From Methanoculleus sediminis (lineage in GTDB: Archaea > Halobacteriota > Methanomicrobia > Methanomicrobiales > Methanoculleaceae): a stretch of DNA of 64,000 nt. Shown piece after piece: positions 37,073 to 46,138 of this stretch. A program made the position numbers and the translations under genes. The stretch is taken from contig NZ_JXOJ01000005.1 in NCBI RefSeq assembly GCF_001017125.1, forward strand, positions 1 through 64,000, written 5' to 3'. The notes below the pieces were generated by a model, which searched no databases, had not been told where the DNA came from, and was given only the letters and a program-made list of their open reading frames with translations. The number at the start of each line of letters is the position of its first letter. The first letter of the stretch is position 1.

Positions 37073-38569
37073 ATGTGTGCCCGCTTTTTGGAGCGCTTTT
37101 TCAAACCCACACCCCATATTGTCGAAAGCCCGCCTCCGCCGTCGCTCTCGCACGGGGCGGGCGCGGGTGTTCCCGAGTACCGGGTGAAGCCTTATTTTAT
37201 TGTGGCGTCTGTTGAGATGGGCAATACCACGACGAAGTGCATTCTGACCGGCACGAACCTGGAGACGGGCAGGTCGTACATCATCAATAAGACCGTGACC
37301 ATGAGTCGCGACGTCCGATCACCAAAACCCGGCGAGACGGTCTTCGGGGCGACCCTGGACGGCACGGAGCTGACGCGGGAGTCGGTCACGGAACTGGTGC
37401 GCGACACCCTGATCCAGTGCCACAAGGAGGCTCACCTGAGCATCAAGGACGATCTGGACTTCGTCGTCCGGAGCACCGGCGTTGTGGCGGCGATGGACTC
37501 CCCCGACCAGGTCGGGGACTTCATCATTGCTCTCGCGAACGGCTGCCTCGAAGCAGGCGTTCCCCCGCGGAAGATGACGCCGCCGATGTCGATCGACAAC
37601 CTCCCGCCGAAACTCCGGCAGTTCTCGTTCGCCGACCGGGTGGTCTTCGTCGGCGCGGTGGCCGGCGTCGTCCCGCCGGTCGGGTGTACCGGCGTCGAGA
37701 TGGTGGCAAACGAGATGGAAGGGGAGCTCGCGATGGCGGGGATCAAAGAGGGCGCCAAATGGACGCCGGTCGACTTCCGTAACCCCTGCATATCCATCGA
37801 CTTCGGGACGACGCTCGACGGCCGGATCACGAGCGACGTCGCCCGCGATGACCCGAACCCGTTCGCCCAGACGACCGGGAATTTCTGCGGGCTCGCGGGC
37901 GCCATACCGGACGCGATCGTCCGGGGCACCGGGCTCGTCAAAGACCGGACGGGAACCGCGCTCGACCTCTTCGGCGACCACAGCATCAAGGGCGCGTTCG
38001 GGGGCAGGAAGCGTTCCGTCGTCGATGATTACGTCGACCGCTGCCACGAGCACATCGATATCCGGATCGTCCCTCCCGACCGGACGAGGTTCGGGCGGGT
38101 TCCGGTCTGCGCCGACGTGGCCGACAAGTCGGGCGTCGCCCTCATCGGGTGCGACTGCGGCGTCAACGGCAGCGAGATGCCTGCCCTTGCGGAGATCGGG
38201 CGCGAGATCCACGAGAAGCACGGCATGGGCATGCTGACCGAGGTCGTCGACCGGGTCTGCGCGAGGATGGCGCTCCGGCTCATCGACGTCGCCGTCGAGA
38301 GAGGGATGGTTCCGCCGAACTCGTCGATCGGGTTCACCGGGCGTGCGGCGATATCGGGGAGGAAGCCCGAGTACATCCTCGCTGGCGTCACCGAACGGAA
38401 CCTCTACGATACCCCGAACGACCACCTGGTCTTCGTGGACGACGGCCTTGCCCGGGGGGCGGCACTGATGGGCCGGTGCATGAATTCTCTCGGGAAACCG
38501 AAAGAACCGCTCGGCGGCGTGCGGGGAGGGCCATGTATTATGTCCCGCCGGATCAAAATAGGAAAGTAG
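37073..38569 (+). CDS. Methanogenesis marker protein 14 (ASKHA-fold ATPase-like)
   Basis: About 498 residues. This family occurs essentially only in methanogens and relatives and has no settled function. VASVEMGNTTTKCILTGTNL and CISIDFGTTLDGRITSD are two ASKHA-type phosphate loops, as in activators of corrinoid and 2-hydroxyacyl-CoA enzymes, so ATP-dependent reductive activation of a methanogenic enzyme is a reasonable guess. GCDCGVNGSEMPAL and other cysteines may bind a cluster. The start is set by TATA distance. A 77-residue protein follows 13 bases later and is probably co-transcribed. Confidence 0.88.
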   Translation: MCARFLERFFKPTPHIVESPPPPSLSHGAGAGVPEYRVKPYFIVASVEMGNTTTKCILTGTNLETGRSYIINKTVTMSRDVRSPKPGETVFGATLDGTELTRESVTELVRDTLIQCHKEAHLSIKDDLDFVVRSTGVVAAMDSPDQVGDFIIALANGCLEAGVPPRKMTPPMSIDNLPPKLRQFSFADRVVFVGAVAGVVPPVGCTGVEMVANEMEGELAMAGIKEGAKWTPVDFRNPCISIDFGTTLDGRITSDVARDDPNPFAQTTGNFCGLAGAIPDAIVRGTGLVKDRTGTALDLFGDHSIKGAFGGRKRSVVDDYVDRCHEHIDIRIVPPDRTRFGRVPVCADVADKSGVALIGCDCGVNGSEMPALAEIGREIHEKHGMGMLTEVVDRVCARMALRLIDVAVERGMVPPNSSIGFTGRAAISGRKPEYILAGVTERNLYDTPNDHLVFVDDGLARGAALMGRCMNSLGKPKEPLGGVRGGPCIMSRRIKIGK

Positions 38570-38582
38570 GATCTGGTGAACC

Positions 38583-38816
38583 ATGGCTGAAGAAGAACTC
38601 TACGATATGCTCGTTCCCCCCGGCGTGCCCCGGAAGATGATCTACGACATTGCCGAGAAGTACGATGTCGAAGTGGTGCGCCGGCAGCAGAGGTTGTCGT
38701 TCGCGAACATGGATGGAGACGCACGGGAACTGATTGCGTTCCGCGGCAAACGAGAGGTCGTCGAAGAGGTGCAGGAGTACCTTTTCGCGCGGCTCAAAGA
38801 GTTCGTTGCGGAATAA
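38583..38816 (+). CDS. Small uncharacterised protein downstream of methanogenesis marker 14
   Basis: 77 residues, soluble and charged: MAEEELYDMLVPPGVPRKMIYDIAEKYDVEVVRR then a beta-alpha end (LIAFRGKREVVEEVQEYL), resembling a small ferredoxin-like (ACT/NIL-like) fold. A weak TGGTGA precedes the ATG. I do not recognise the family. Position directly behind marker 14 suggests a partner protein. Confidence 0.75.
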   Translation: MAEEELYDMLVPPGVPRKMIYDIAEKYDVEVVRRQQRLSFANMDGDARELIAFRGKREVVEEVQEYLFARLKEFVAE

Positions 38817-38823
38817 CTCCATC

Positions 38824-38830
38824 TTTTTTT
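38824..38830 (+). terminator. T-run terminator after the marker 14 pair
   Basis: Seven T a few bases past the stop of the 77-residue protein. Confidence 0.6.
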
Positions 38831-38985
38831 AGTTTTGCGCCGGGGGTTGCCGGGGCGAGGTGTGGTTCCGGGGCGCCACGGCGAAGACTGGTTAATGCAT
38901 AGAGGAGTGAACTGAACCCAGTTTTCTTCGCCTCACCCGTACACTGGACCGTGGGAGTATCGCCACGGAGGGGGGTGGGGACAGG

Positions 38986-39027
38986 GGAGGGGGGAATACT
39001 CCCCCCGGAGGGGGGAATACTCCCCCC
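38986..39027. repeat. Two tandem 21-base palindromic units
   Basis: GGAGGGGGGAATACTCCCCCC occurs twice without a gap; each unit is its own near reverse complement, so the region can form strong cruciform or hairpin structures. Confidence 0.85.
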
Positions 39028-39228
39028 TCCCCGTCAGCCCCTCCCCCAACGGCGATATCCACTGGAAAGCCGTGCATGGGGATAGGTGGTGTTCCAGTAA
39101 GAACAGAGACCTGAAAAATCCCTGGACGGGCTCCTCCCGCCAGAGGACACCACGATCCACCGGCCTGAAAGAGCCCATAACCGTTCTCACCCACTAAACC
39201 TACGGGTGGGAACGGCCGCAGTGGTGTA

Positions 39229-40158
39229 TTACTCCGTCGACGTCATCCCGCCCGCGATCAGCCGCACGAGGAGCGCCTTCTGTGCGTGGAGCCGGTTCTC
39301 CGCCTGGTCCCAGACGATGCTCTGCGGCCCTTCCATCACCTCGTCGGTGATCTCCTCGCCCCGGTGGGCGGGGAGGCAGTGCATCACGAGGGCGTCGGGT
39401 GATGCCCGGGCAAGAAGGCGGGAGTCTATCGTGTAGCCCTTGAGCGCCTGCAGCCGCTCGGCACGCTCCTGCTCGTCGCCCATGGAGACCCAGATGTCGG
39501 TGTAGAGGACGTCCGCGTCCCTGACCGCTTCCTCCGGGTCGGCGACGACGGTGACCTTTCCTCCCGCCGCCCGTGCCTGGTCGACGATCTCGTCCTTCGG
39601 CCGGTAACGCGGCGGGCTTGCAACCGCAACCTCCATCCCGGTCAGGGCGGCGGAGAGGATCCACGAGTTGCAGACGTTGTTGCCGTCCCCGACCCACGCG
39701 AGTTTCAGGCCGTGAAGGTCGCCGAACCGCTCGCTGAGGGTCATGATGTCGGCCAGCACCTGGCACGGGTGGAGGCGGTCGGAAAGGCCGTTGACGACCG
39801 GAACGTCCGCGTAGCGCGCGAACTCCTCGATGGCGGCGTGGCTGTAGGCGCGGATCATCACCGCATCGACGTAGCGGGCAAGCACCCGTGCCGTGTCCCG
39901 GATCTCCTCGCCCCGCCCGAGCTGCATATCCTGGGGGTTCAGGAAGAGCGCGTGGCCGCCGAGATCGGACATCCCCACCTCGAACGAGACCCGGGTGCGG
40001 GTGGACGCCTTCTCGAAGATCATCCCGAGGCTCCTGCCCCTCAGGAATTCGTGCGCGGTTCCCGCAGACTTCAGCCGCTTCAGGCGCACTGCGTCGGCGA
40101 CGATGCTCTCGAGTTCGCACTCGTCGATATCGAGGATCGAGAGAAAGTCCTTCTTCAT
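39229..40158 (-). CDS. argF: Ornithine carbamoyltransferase
   Basis: Makes citrulline from ornithine and carbamoyl phosphate. About 309 residues; the carbamoyl-phosphate motif is [13 protein letters not shown], the ornithine-side motif [15 protein letters not shown], and [11 protein letters not shown] is intact, so this is OTCase and not aspartate transcarbamoylase. The ATG overlaps the purD stop (ATGA), and GGGAGATTGC precedes it. Supplied by carAB and followed in the pathway by argG, both in this window. Confidence 0.96.
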   Translation of the reverse strand: MKKDFLSILDIDECELESIVADAVRLKRLKSAGTAHEFLRGRSLGMIFEKASTRTRVSFEVGMSDLGGHALFLNPQDMQLGRGEEIRDTARVLARYVDAVMIRAYSHAAIEEFARYADVPVVNGLSDRLHPCQVLADIMTLSERFGDLHGLKLAWVGDGNNVCNSWILSAALTGMEVAVASPPRYRPKDEIVDQARAAGGKVTVVADPEEAVRDADVLYTDIWVSMGDEQERAERLQALKGYTIDSRLLARASPDALVMHCLPAHRGEEITDEVMEGPQSIVWDQAENRLHAQKALLVRLIAGGMTSTE

Positions 40159-41450
40159 GCAATCTCCCTCATGTGACGGCACCGCTTTTCGAGGATCTCG
40201 GGAGTGCCGATGTCCCTGCGGTGGAAGACGCTTCCCGAGACGGAAGATGCCGCCTTCTCAGCTATCGCTTCGGCCTCCTCGAGCGTCTCGCCCCTCCCGA
40301 CGAACGCGAGCGTCCGCGACGTCAGGGTATGGAGCGTCCCGTCCCGCTCCTCGACGTTTGCGTAGTAGAGCAGGGCGTCGCCGTAGTCACCGAGGGTGAG
40401 CGGCTCGTTAGCCCTCGGCGCCTCCGGGTAGCCGTCGGGGACGAGGTACTTGCAGACCGTCGCCTTGTTCGCGAACCGGACGTGGGAAGGCGCAAGATCG
40501 CCCTCGATGATGCGACCGACGATCCCGGCAAAATCCGACTCCAGGAGCGAGAGAACGTTCATGGCCTCGGGGTCACCGAAACGGGCGTTGAACTCGATGA
40601 CTTTCGGGCCGTCGCGGGTGTTCATGAACTGACCGTAGAGGATCCCCCGGTACGGCGTCCCCTCGGCCCGCATGGCCGCGACCGTATCCTCCATGATCCG
40701 GAGGGCTTTCTCGTAGTCCGACCGGGAGACGAAGGGGAGCATGTGATCCTGCAGGGAGTAGGAGCCCATGCCGCCGGTGTTCGGTCCCACGTCCCCCTCG
40801 TATGCACGCTTATGGTCCTGCACGAGCGGCATGGGCACCAGGTGCTCGCCGTCGACGAAGGCCTGGAGGGTGAACTCTTCCCCCACGAGCCGCTCTTCCA
40901 GGACGACGCTCCCCCCGATCTCCCGGGCGTATTCGACCGCCCCTGCCACATCGACATGTTCGCCCATGATTCGGACGCCCTTCCCGCCGGTGAGCCCGAT
41001 TGGCTTGACCGCGAGGTCGCCATCGTAGGACTCGATGAACCGCCGTGCCTCCTCCGGGTCGCGGCAGACCCGGTACTCCGGGCACCCCGCGATACCGTGC
41101 CGCTCCATCAGCCGACGGCAGAACGCCTTGTCCGTCTCGATCCGGGCCGCGGCACGCGTCGGCCCGAGAGACGGTATCCCCGCCGCCTCGAGGCGGTCGA
41201 CGATGCCCGCCTCAAGGGGGGCCTCCGGCCCGATGACGGCGGCATCGACTCCGCAATTGGTGGCGAATGGTAGTATCTTCTCGATATTGGTCTCGTTTTC
41301 GAGGAGCACCCGCTCCGCGAGCCGGGCAATCCCCGGGTTCTTGCGTGCCATGACAGAAAAAATCTTCGTGTCACTGTTGCAGGAAAGCGCCCTGGTGATC
41401 GCATGCTCCCTGCCACCACCGCCTACAACGAGTACTTTCATATCCATCAT
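40155..41450 (-). CDS. purD: Phosphoribosylamine-glycine ligase
   Basis: ATP-grasp enzyme of purine synthesis. 431 residues; [15 protein letters not shown] at the start, the ATP-grasp domain with [14 protein letters not shown] and [12 protein letters not shown], and the C-terminal GARS-C domain ending [17 protein letters not shown]. Three in-frame ATGs (41450, 41447, 41441) are close together with no Shine-Dalgarno; T-rich sequence 10-25 bases upstream suggests a leaderless start near the first. Co-transcribed with argF. Confidence 0.95.
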   Translation of the reverse strand: MMDMKVLVVGGGGREHAITRALSCNSDTKIFSVMARKNPGIARLAERVLLENETNIEKILPFATNCGVDAAVIGPEAPLEAGIVDRLEAAGIPSLGPTRAAARIETDKAFCRRLMERHGIAGCPEYRVCRDPEEARRFIESYDGDLAVKPIGLTGGKGVRIMGEHVDVAGAVEYAREIGGSVVLEERLVGEEFTLQAFVDGEHLVPMPLVQDHKRAYEGDVGPNTGGMGSYSLQDHMLPFVSRSDYEKALRIMEDTVAAMRAEGTPYRGILYGQFMNTRDGPKVIEFNARFGDPEAMNVLSLLESDFAGIVGRIIEGDLAPSHVRFANKATVCKYLVPDGYPEAPRANEPLTLGDYGDALLYYANVEERDGTLHTLTSRTLAFVGRGETLEEAEAIAEKAASSVSGSVFHRRDIGTPEILEKRCRHMREIA

Positions 41451-41473
41451 ATTTGCCCGCTCTTAAAAAATGT

Positions 41474-41986
41474 TTATCCGTCCAGCAGCTCGCTGACCCG
41501 CACAAGTGCAAGAAGAGATGCGCCTTTTTCTGCAAGCGCCTCGCGAGCGCCCGCTTCCCGGTCGACGACGGTCACCACACGGTCGACGTGCGCGCCCGCG
41601 GCACGAAGAGCCTCAAGACCGTAAACGGCGCTTCCTCCGGATGTGGTCACATCCTCGACCAGCAGCACGTTTTTCCCGTTCACGTCGCCGATGATCGTCC
41701 CGGCCTTGCCGTGATCCTTCCCTTCCTTCCGGACGATGGCGTACGGCCGGCCGCTCGCGAGCGAGACGGCGACTGCAATCGGTACGGCGCCGACCGCCAC
41801 TCCGGCGACCATCTCGAATTCCCGGCCTTCGGCAATGGTTTTTCCGATCTCTGCAAGGATGCTGGGGTTCGTCGTCGCAGCTTTGATGTCGATGTAGTAA
41901 GAACTCCGGGCTCCCGATGCGAGGACGAAATCCCCGAACTCGATAGCCCCGCACTCAAGTAACAGTGTCGCGATTGGGTTTACCAT
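41474..41986 (-). CDS. pyrE: Orotate phosphoribosyltransferase
   Basis: Converts orotate and PRPP to OMP. 170 residues; the PRPP-binding motif VLLVEDVTTSGGSAV and the N-terminal FVLASGARSSYYIDIK are standard. AGAGGTACC precedes the ATG. It starts within the last codons of carS, so the two are co-transcribed on the minus strand. Confidence 0.96.
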   Translation of the reverse strand: MVNPIATLLLECGAIEFGDFVLASGARSSYYIDIKAATTNPSILAEIGKTIAEGREFEMVAGVAVGAVPIAVAVSLASGRPYAIVRKEGKDHGKAGTIIGDVNGKNVLLVEDVTTSGGSAVYGLEALRAAGAHVDRVVTVVDREAGAREALAEKGASLLALVRVSELLDG

Positions 41987-42543
41987 GGTACCTCTTTAAC
42001 TCCGATGTAATAACCGATAATGTTCACTACCCGGTGCAGGAGAGGCGTCATGACGACGATCCAGACCGCGATGGGTAAAGTGATGTTTCCGAACAACCAC
42101 TGGGGGCTGATTATGAGGATCAGCAGGAAGGAACCGGCGACCAGGTCGTACTGGTCGGCAAGGAACCAGGACTCCCCCCGATCCTTACCCAGCCTCCGCT
42201 TCAGGAAACTCTTGGCGAGATCGCCGAGGAGCGCGCCGGTTGCGAGGAGGGTGACGGAGAGAAACGTCTGGTGGGGAAGAGCACCCAGGCCGAACGCGGT
42301 AGCTGCCCAGATCTCGATGAGACCTACCAGCACCCCTGAGAGGACGCCCCCGAAGAATCCCCGGTACGTCTTTCCGTCGCCGAAGATCCTTCTCCCGTCG
42401 GAGAACGTCCGGCCGAGATCGATGGGCGTCCCGCCGCCGAAGAGTGCGGCCGCTGAGTTCGGCACATATGCCGGAATCATGATCCACAGTGCCGCGAGCC
42501 CGGCAAAAATCCAGTAGCCGATGTCAGTACTGATAACTGTCAA
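41980..42543 (-). CDS. carS: CDP-archaeol synthase
   Basis: Activates unsaturated archaetidic acid (DGGGP) with CTP to give CDP-archaeol, the precursor of archaeal phospholipids. 187 residues, about five membrane helices, and the GRRIFGDGKTYRGFFGG motif with GKDRGESWFLADQYD, as in CarS. The likely start is a TTG at 42541-42543: the first helix needs it, no ATG or GTG fits, and TTTATATTT lies about 20 bases upstream, so it may be leaderless. It is divergent from tes, another lipid gene. Confidence 0.92.
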   Translation of the reverse strand: MTVISTDIGYWIFAGLAALWIMIPAYVPNSAAALFGGGTPIDLGRTFSDGRRIFGDGKTYRGFFGGVLSGVLVGLIEIWAATAFGLGALPHQTFLSVTLLATGALLGDLAKSFLKRRLGKDRGESWFLADQYDLVAGSFLLILIISPQWLFGNITLPIAVWIVVMTPLLHRVVNIIGYYIGVKEVPW

Positions 42544-42557
42544 TATTCAGTACAATC

Positions 42558-42572
42558 AGTAAATATAAAGAT
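42558..42572. promoter_or_regulatory. Shared AT-rich divergent promoter of carS-pyrE and tes
   Basis: GTAAATATAAAGATT reads as a TATA box in both directions within the 79-base spacer: towards carS on the minus strand and tes on the plus strand. Confidence 0.5.
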
Positions 42573-42622
42573 TAAAGTGTCGAAACATGAGATACGAATG
42601 AAAAGGTGGGCACGGTGAGAGA

Positions 42623-44092
42623 ATGCTGATAAAAAAGACGAAGAGCCTCTGCCCAACATGTGGTCGCGTGCTCGATGCCGATATCGTTGAGGAGGGGGGA
42701 AAGGTCTGGCTGGTCCGTACCTGCCCGGAACACGGCGCGTATCGGGGCCTTTACTGGTCCGATGCAGAGATGTACCGGAGATTCGACGCTTACGAGCGGA
42801 TCGGAAACGGGATCTCCAATCCGCAGAAGACGGTTTCCCCGGCAGGATGCCCGAACGACTGCGGTGTCTGCGAGAATCACCGGTCGACGACGCTGCTCGC
42901 GAATATCGACCTGACGAACCGGTGCAACCTCAACTGCGACTTCTGCTTTGCGAACGCCAGGGCATGCGGTTTCGTCTACGAACCGACCTTCGACCAGGTT
43001 GTCGGAATGCTCTCCATGCTGCGCGGGGAGAGACCTGTTCCGGCGCCTGCCGTCCAGTTCTCGGGAGGCGAGCCGACGATGCGAGAAGATCTTCCCGAGA
43101 TCATCCGGAAGGCAAAAGAACTCGGGATGTCCCAGGTGCAGGTCGCGACGAATGGTATCCGGCTCGCGAAAGAGCCGGACTACGCCCGGCAGCTCAAAGA
43201 GGCAGGGCTCTCCACCGTCTACCTGCACTTCGACGGCGTCACCCGCGAGACGAACCCGAAACTCGCAAGCGACCGGCGGGCGATAGAGAACTGCGAGAGG
43301 ATCGGCATGGGGGTGGTGCTGGTGCCCACGGTCATCAAGGGCAGAAACGACCACGAAGCGGGCGCCATCATCAAGTATGCCGCAGAGCACATCAAGACCA
43401 TCCGCGGCGTCAATTTCCAGCCCGTATCGTTCACCGGGGCCGCAAGCGAGGATGACGTCAGGAACGAACGGATCACCATCCCCGAACTTGCGGAGCGGAT
43501 CGAGGAGCAGACGGACGGCGTGATCAAGAAGGACTACTTCTACCCGGTGCCCTGTGTCGTTCCGATCTCCGAACTCGTCGAGGCCTACACCGGTAAACCC
43601 CAGATCACGTTCACCACGCACCAGCACTGCGGCGCAGCGACCTACGTCTTCGTCACCGACGAAGGGATGGTTCCGGTCAACAGGATGGTGGACGTCGACG
43701 CCTTTTTCGAGTCGGTCGAGAAGATGACGGCGAAACTCGCGAAAGGCGGGTCGCTCAACAAGTACGTGACCCTCGTCGAGGGGGTCAAAGACCTCTACGG
43801 CTCCACGAGGAAAGCGGAGCAGAAGAACACCGGGGAGTTCGTGAAACTGATAGGAAAGGCTCTCATCATGCAGAACTTCGAAGCCCTGCGCGAGTTCCAC
43901 TGGAACGCCCTCTTCATCGGCACGATGCACTTCATGGACCGGTACAACTACGACCTCTCCCGGGTGCAGCGGTGCTGCATCCACTACGCGACTCCCGACG
44001 GCCGCCTGATCCCGTTTTGCACCTACAACAGCGGCCCGGTCTACCGCGAGCAGGTCTGGAAAGCCTTCGCGCAGCCCGGGACGGAAGAGTAA
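42623..44092 (+). CDS. tes: Radical SAM protein of the tetraether synthase (Tes) / MJ0619 family
   Basis: 489 residues. The radical SAM cluster CNLNCDFC is at residues 101-108, preceded by an N-terminal metal-binding part with CPTCG, CPEHG and CPNDCGVCENH, and cysteines continue near the C-terminus (QRCCIHYATPDG). This layout is that of the Tes/MJ0619 family; Tes joins two archaeol lipids tail to tail to make macrocyclic and tetraether lipids. The sharing of a 79-base divergent promoter with CDP-archaeol synthase supports a lipid role. MJ0619 was earlier linked to methanopterin methylation, so that remains an alternative. GGTGAGA precedes the ATG. Confidence 0.82.
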   Translation: MLIKKTKSLCPTCGRVLDADIVEEGGKVWLVRTCPEHGAYRGLYWSDAEMYRRFDAYERIGNGISNPQKTVSPAGCPNDCGVCENHRSTTLLANIDLTNRCNLNCDFCFANARACGFVYEPTFDQVVGMLSMLRGERPVPAPAVQFSGGEPTMREDLPEIIRKAKELGMSQVQVATNGIRLAKEPDYARQLKEAGLSTVYLHFDGVTRETNPKLASDRRAIENCERIGMGVVLVPTVIKGRNDHEAGAIIKYAAEHIKTIRGVNFQPVSFTGAASEDDVRNERITIPELAERIEEQTDGVIKKDYFYPVPCVVPISELVEAYTGKPQITFTTHQHCGAATYVFVTDEGMVPVNRMVDVDAFFESVEKMTAKLAKGGSLNKYVTLVEGVKDLYGSTRKAEQKNTGEFVKLIGKALIMQNFEALREFHWNALFIGTMHFMDRYNYDLSRVQRCCIHYATPDGRLIPFCTYNSGPVYREQVWKAFAQPGTEE

Positions 44093-44264
44093 CCGCCTGC
44101 CCTATATGGAAACGGTGAGGAAGTTGACCGATCTCTTCCCTGAATACTCTTTTACGTGCGTTAACCTGGGCAGATAAGGATACGGTTCCACGCGAGGAAC
44201 GACTTCCCTGAAGTATGATTCCGGATGGGTTCGGCCTCCGGGAGGGGCTCCCGCAGGGCCGATC

Positions 44265-45206
44265 TTAAGGGAACGGCAGTTCGTATCCCCCATCCCCGTC
44301 CCGCAGGACGAGGGCGGCGATGGCGAGGTCCTGGATGGCAAGCCCGGTGGAGTCGAAGATCGTGACGGCGTCCGGGGACGACCGTCCTTTCTTCCCGATG
44401 ACGACCTCGCCGAGGGTTCCCGCGATCCGGGCGGGGTCGTAGTGCCCGGTGCTGATCGGGACGTTGATCTCGCCCGAGTGGGTCGCCTGGCCGGGGTCGT
44501 CGACGAAGACCTCGGCTTTCTCGAGGATCGCGGGATCCAGTTCCTGTTTGCCGGGGGCGTCCGCGCCGATCGCATTGATGTGCATCCCTTCGTGGATCCA
44601 GTCCGCCATCACGACCGGTCTTGTCGACGCTGTCGTCGTGGTCAGCACGTCGCAGTCGCAGGCGCGCTCAATCGGGACGCTCCGGGCGTTGTAGTCGGAG
44701 TAACGCGCTGCAAAAGCCTCTGCACTCTTCTCCGTCCTGCTCCAGACCCGGATCTCCTCGATCGCGAGCGCGGCAGCCGTCGCCTCTACCTGTGCCTCCG
44801 CCTGCCGCCCGGCGCCCACGATCCCGAGAGTGACGGGCTGGCGAGGCGCAAGGTACTTCGCCGCAACAGCGCCTGCCGCCCCGGTGCGCAGCGCTGTGAG
44901 TTCGGTGGCGTTGATGATCGCCGTCGGGATCCCGGTTGTTATATCGATGATGACGGTGAGCGCCATGACGGTGGGAAGGCCTCTCGTGCGGTTATGCGGG
45001 TGGACGTTGACGATCTTCACCCCGGCAATCCCCTGGGCCGGGAGATATGCGGGCATCGTCCGGAAATCCCCGTTCTCGACGAACGTTACGTAGACCTTCG
45101 GCGGCATCTGGACGCCGCCTCTCCCGTGCTCGGCAAACGCCGCTTCAATCGCCGGGTTCACCTCGGCATACGGCGGGCATCCGGCATGAACCGGGTAATA
45201 CTTCAC
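44265..45206 (-). CDS. Ornithine cyclodeaminase / alanine dehydrogenase family protein
   Basis: 313 residues of the mu-crystallin superfamily: KIVNVHPHNRTRGLPTVMAL, the NAD site LGIVGAGRQAEAQVEA, and the late GLAIQDLAIAAL. In archaea this family includes alanine dehydrogenase (as in Archaeoglobus), and related enzymes such as ornithine cyclodeaminase and pyrrolysine-pathway-like oxidoreductases, so the substrate is open. The start is GTG at 45204-45206, six bases after a perfect GGGTGATC. Monocistronic. Confidence 0.85.
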   Translation of the reverse strand: MKYYPVHAGCPPYAEVNPAIEAAFAEHGRGGVQMPPKVYVTFVENGDFRTMPAYLPAQGIAGVKIVNVHPHNRTRGLPTVMALTVIIDITTGIPTAIINATELTALRTGAAGAVAAKYLAPRQPVTLGIVGAGRQAEAQVEATAAALAIEEIRVWSRTEKSAEAFAARYSDYNARSVPIERACDCDVLTTTTASTRPVVMADWIHEGMHINAIGADAPGKQELDPAILEKAEVFVDDPGQATHSGEINVPISTGHYDPARIAGTLGEVVIGKKGRSSPDAVTIFDSTGLAIQDLAIAALVLRDGDGGYELPFP

Positions 45207-45462
45207 GGGGCGATCACCCCGCGAAGGCAGGGTTGCCTCGCCGTTCTCCTCGATTTGATGGAGAGGTGCATAGAACTACTCCGGCGGGCGGAGATATCAA
45301 CTGTTTGGTGCGAGGGAATCCGGTGCGTTTATGCGTGTTCCGGGAGATCCCGCAGCACGGTAAAATAGAGGATGTGTATGGGATCTCCCGTACATAGGCC
45401 TCGCGTGCACCGCTGATGCGGTTCGCCGGGAGAGAGAGCGGGGCGTGTTGGAACCCCGGCTC

Positions 45463-46134
45463 TCACTCGGGGTTCTCCTGCATCCCCCGTATCGAGAGCC
45501 GGATCAGGCCGAGATTGGCATCCGACTTCGTAAGGATGCAGAGGGAGAGGTCGCCGTAGGGTGCGATGATGAGTTTCCCTGCAGGTGTCTCGAGGATTAT
45601 CTGGGAGAGATCGCCCATCTCCATATCGCCGGTGATGCGGGTGCCGGCACGGAGCAGGTCTTCGGCGACCGCGGCCACCTGCTCGAAATCAGCGGAGCCG
45701 AGCGATTGAAGGGCAAACCCCTCGTGGAAGACCGAGACTGCGATGACGCCCGGCTGCCGCACGATCTGGTCGAGGCAACTCGTGTCCACCGATCCTATCC
45801 GGGAAGAAGGCTTTGCCCCGCCCTCGCTGATCAGGCACCCGGCCTCGCGGGAGGCTTCCCGGGCCGCCTCGGTCTCCTCGGCGGTGTAGGCGATGAGTTC
45901 CGAGTCGAGCGACGGCCGGTCAAACAGGTAGCTGTAAGCTTCGTCTCCGCTGAGCAGCAAACCTTTGCTGCTGTTCTCGAACGCGGCTGCATATGGCTTT
46001 CCGCTCTGAACCAGGACGAAACCGGTTCCTCCGGGCTCGCTGATGCGCACCGCTCCGGTGAAGTGGGGGCTGATTGAAGCAAGGGACGAGAGAGGCCCTT
46101 GCAGTCGTCCGAGTGAGATGCCGTCGGGTAGCAT
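45463..46134 (-). CDS. Two-domain protein: DUF2226/DUF4388-like N-terminus and Roadblock/LC7 C-terminus
   Basis: 223 residues. The first 85 residues (LPDGISLGRLQGPLSSLASI, then FTGAVRISEPGGTGFVLVQSGKPYAAAF in parts) look like the small beta-rich domain found near Roadblock/GTPase systems; residues about 115-223 form a Roadblock/LC7 domain (LDQIVRQPGVIAVSVFHEGFALQS). Roadblock domains dimerise and regulate small GTPases, or dock partners. It is the last gene of the hydrogenase operon, starting four bases after the previous stop. The N-terminal domain resembles that of the protein at 51295-51927. Function in this setting is unknown. Confidence 0.72.
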   Translation of the reverse strand: MLPDGISLGRLQGPLSSLASISPHFTGAVRISEPGGTGFVLVQSGKPYAAAFENSSKGLLLSGDEAYSYLFDRPSLDSELIAYTAEETEAAREASREAGCLISEGGAKPSSRIGSVDTSCLDQIVRQPGVIAVSVFHEGFALQSLGSADFEQVAAVAEDLLRAGTRITGDMEMGDLSQIILETPAGKLIIAPYGDLSLCILTKSDANLGLIRLSIRGMQENPE

Positions 46135-46138
46135 CGTC

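Larger units (their letters stand above)
38817..39228. repeat. Dispersed intergenic element, copy C: inverted pair around a palindromic doublet
   Basis: Convergent spacer between the marker-14 pair and argF. An inverted copy of the element core runs 38939-38990, a direct copy of its C-rich arm and GGCGATATCC runs 39028-39065, and between them lie two tandem 21-base units at 38986-39027, each nearly palindromic. No gene seen. Confidence 0.75.
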
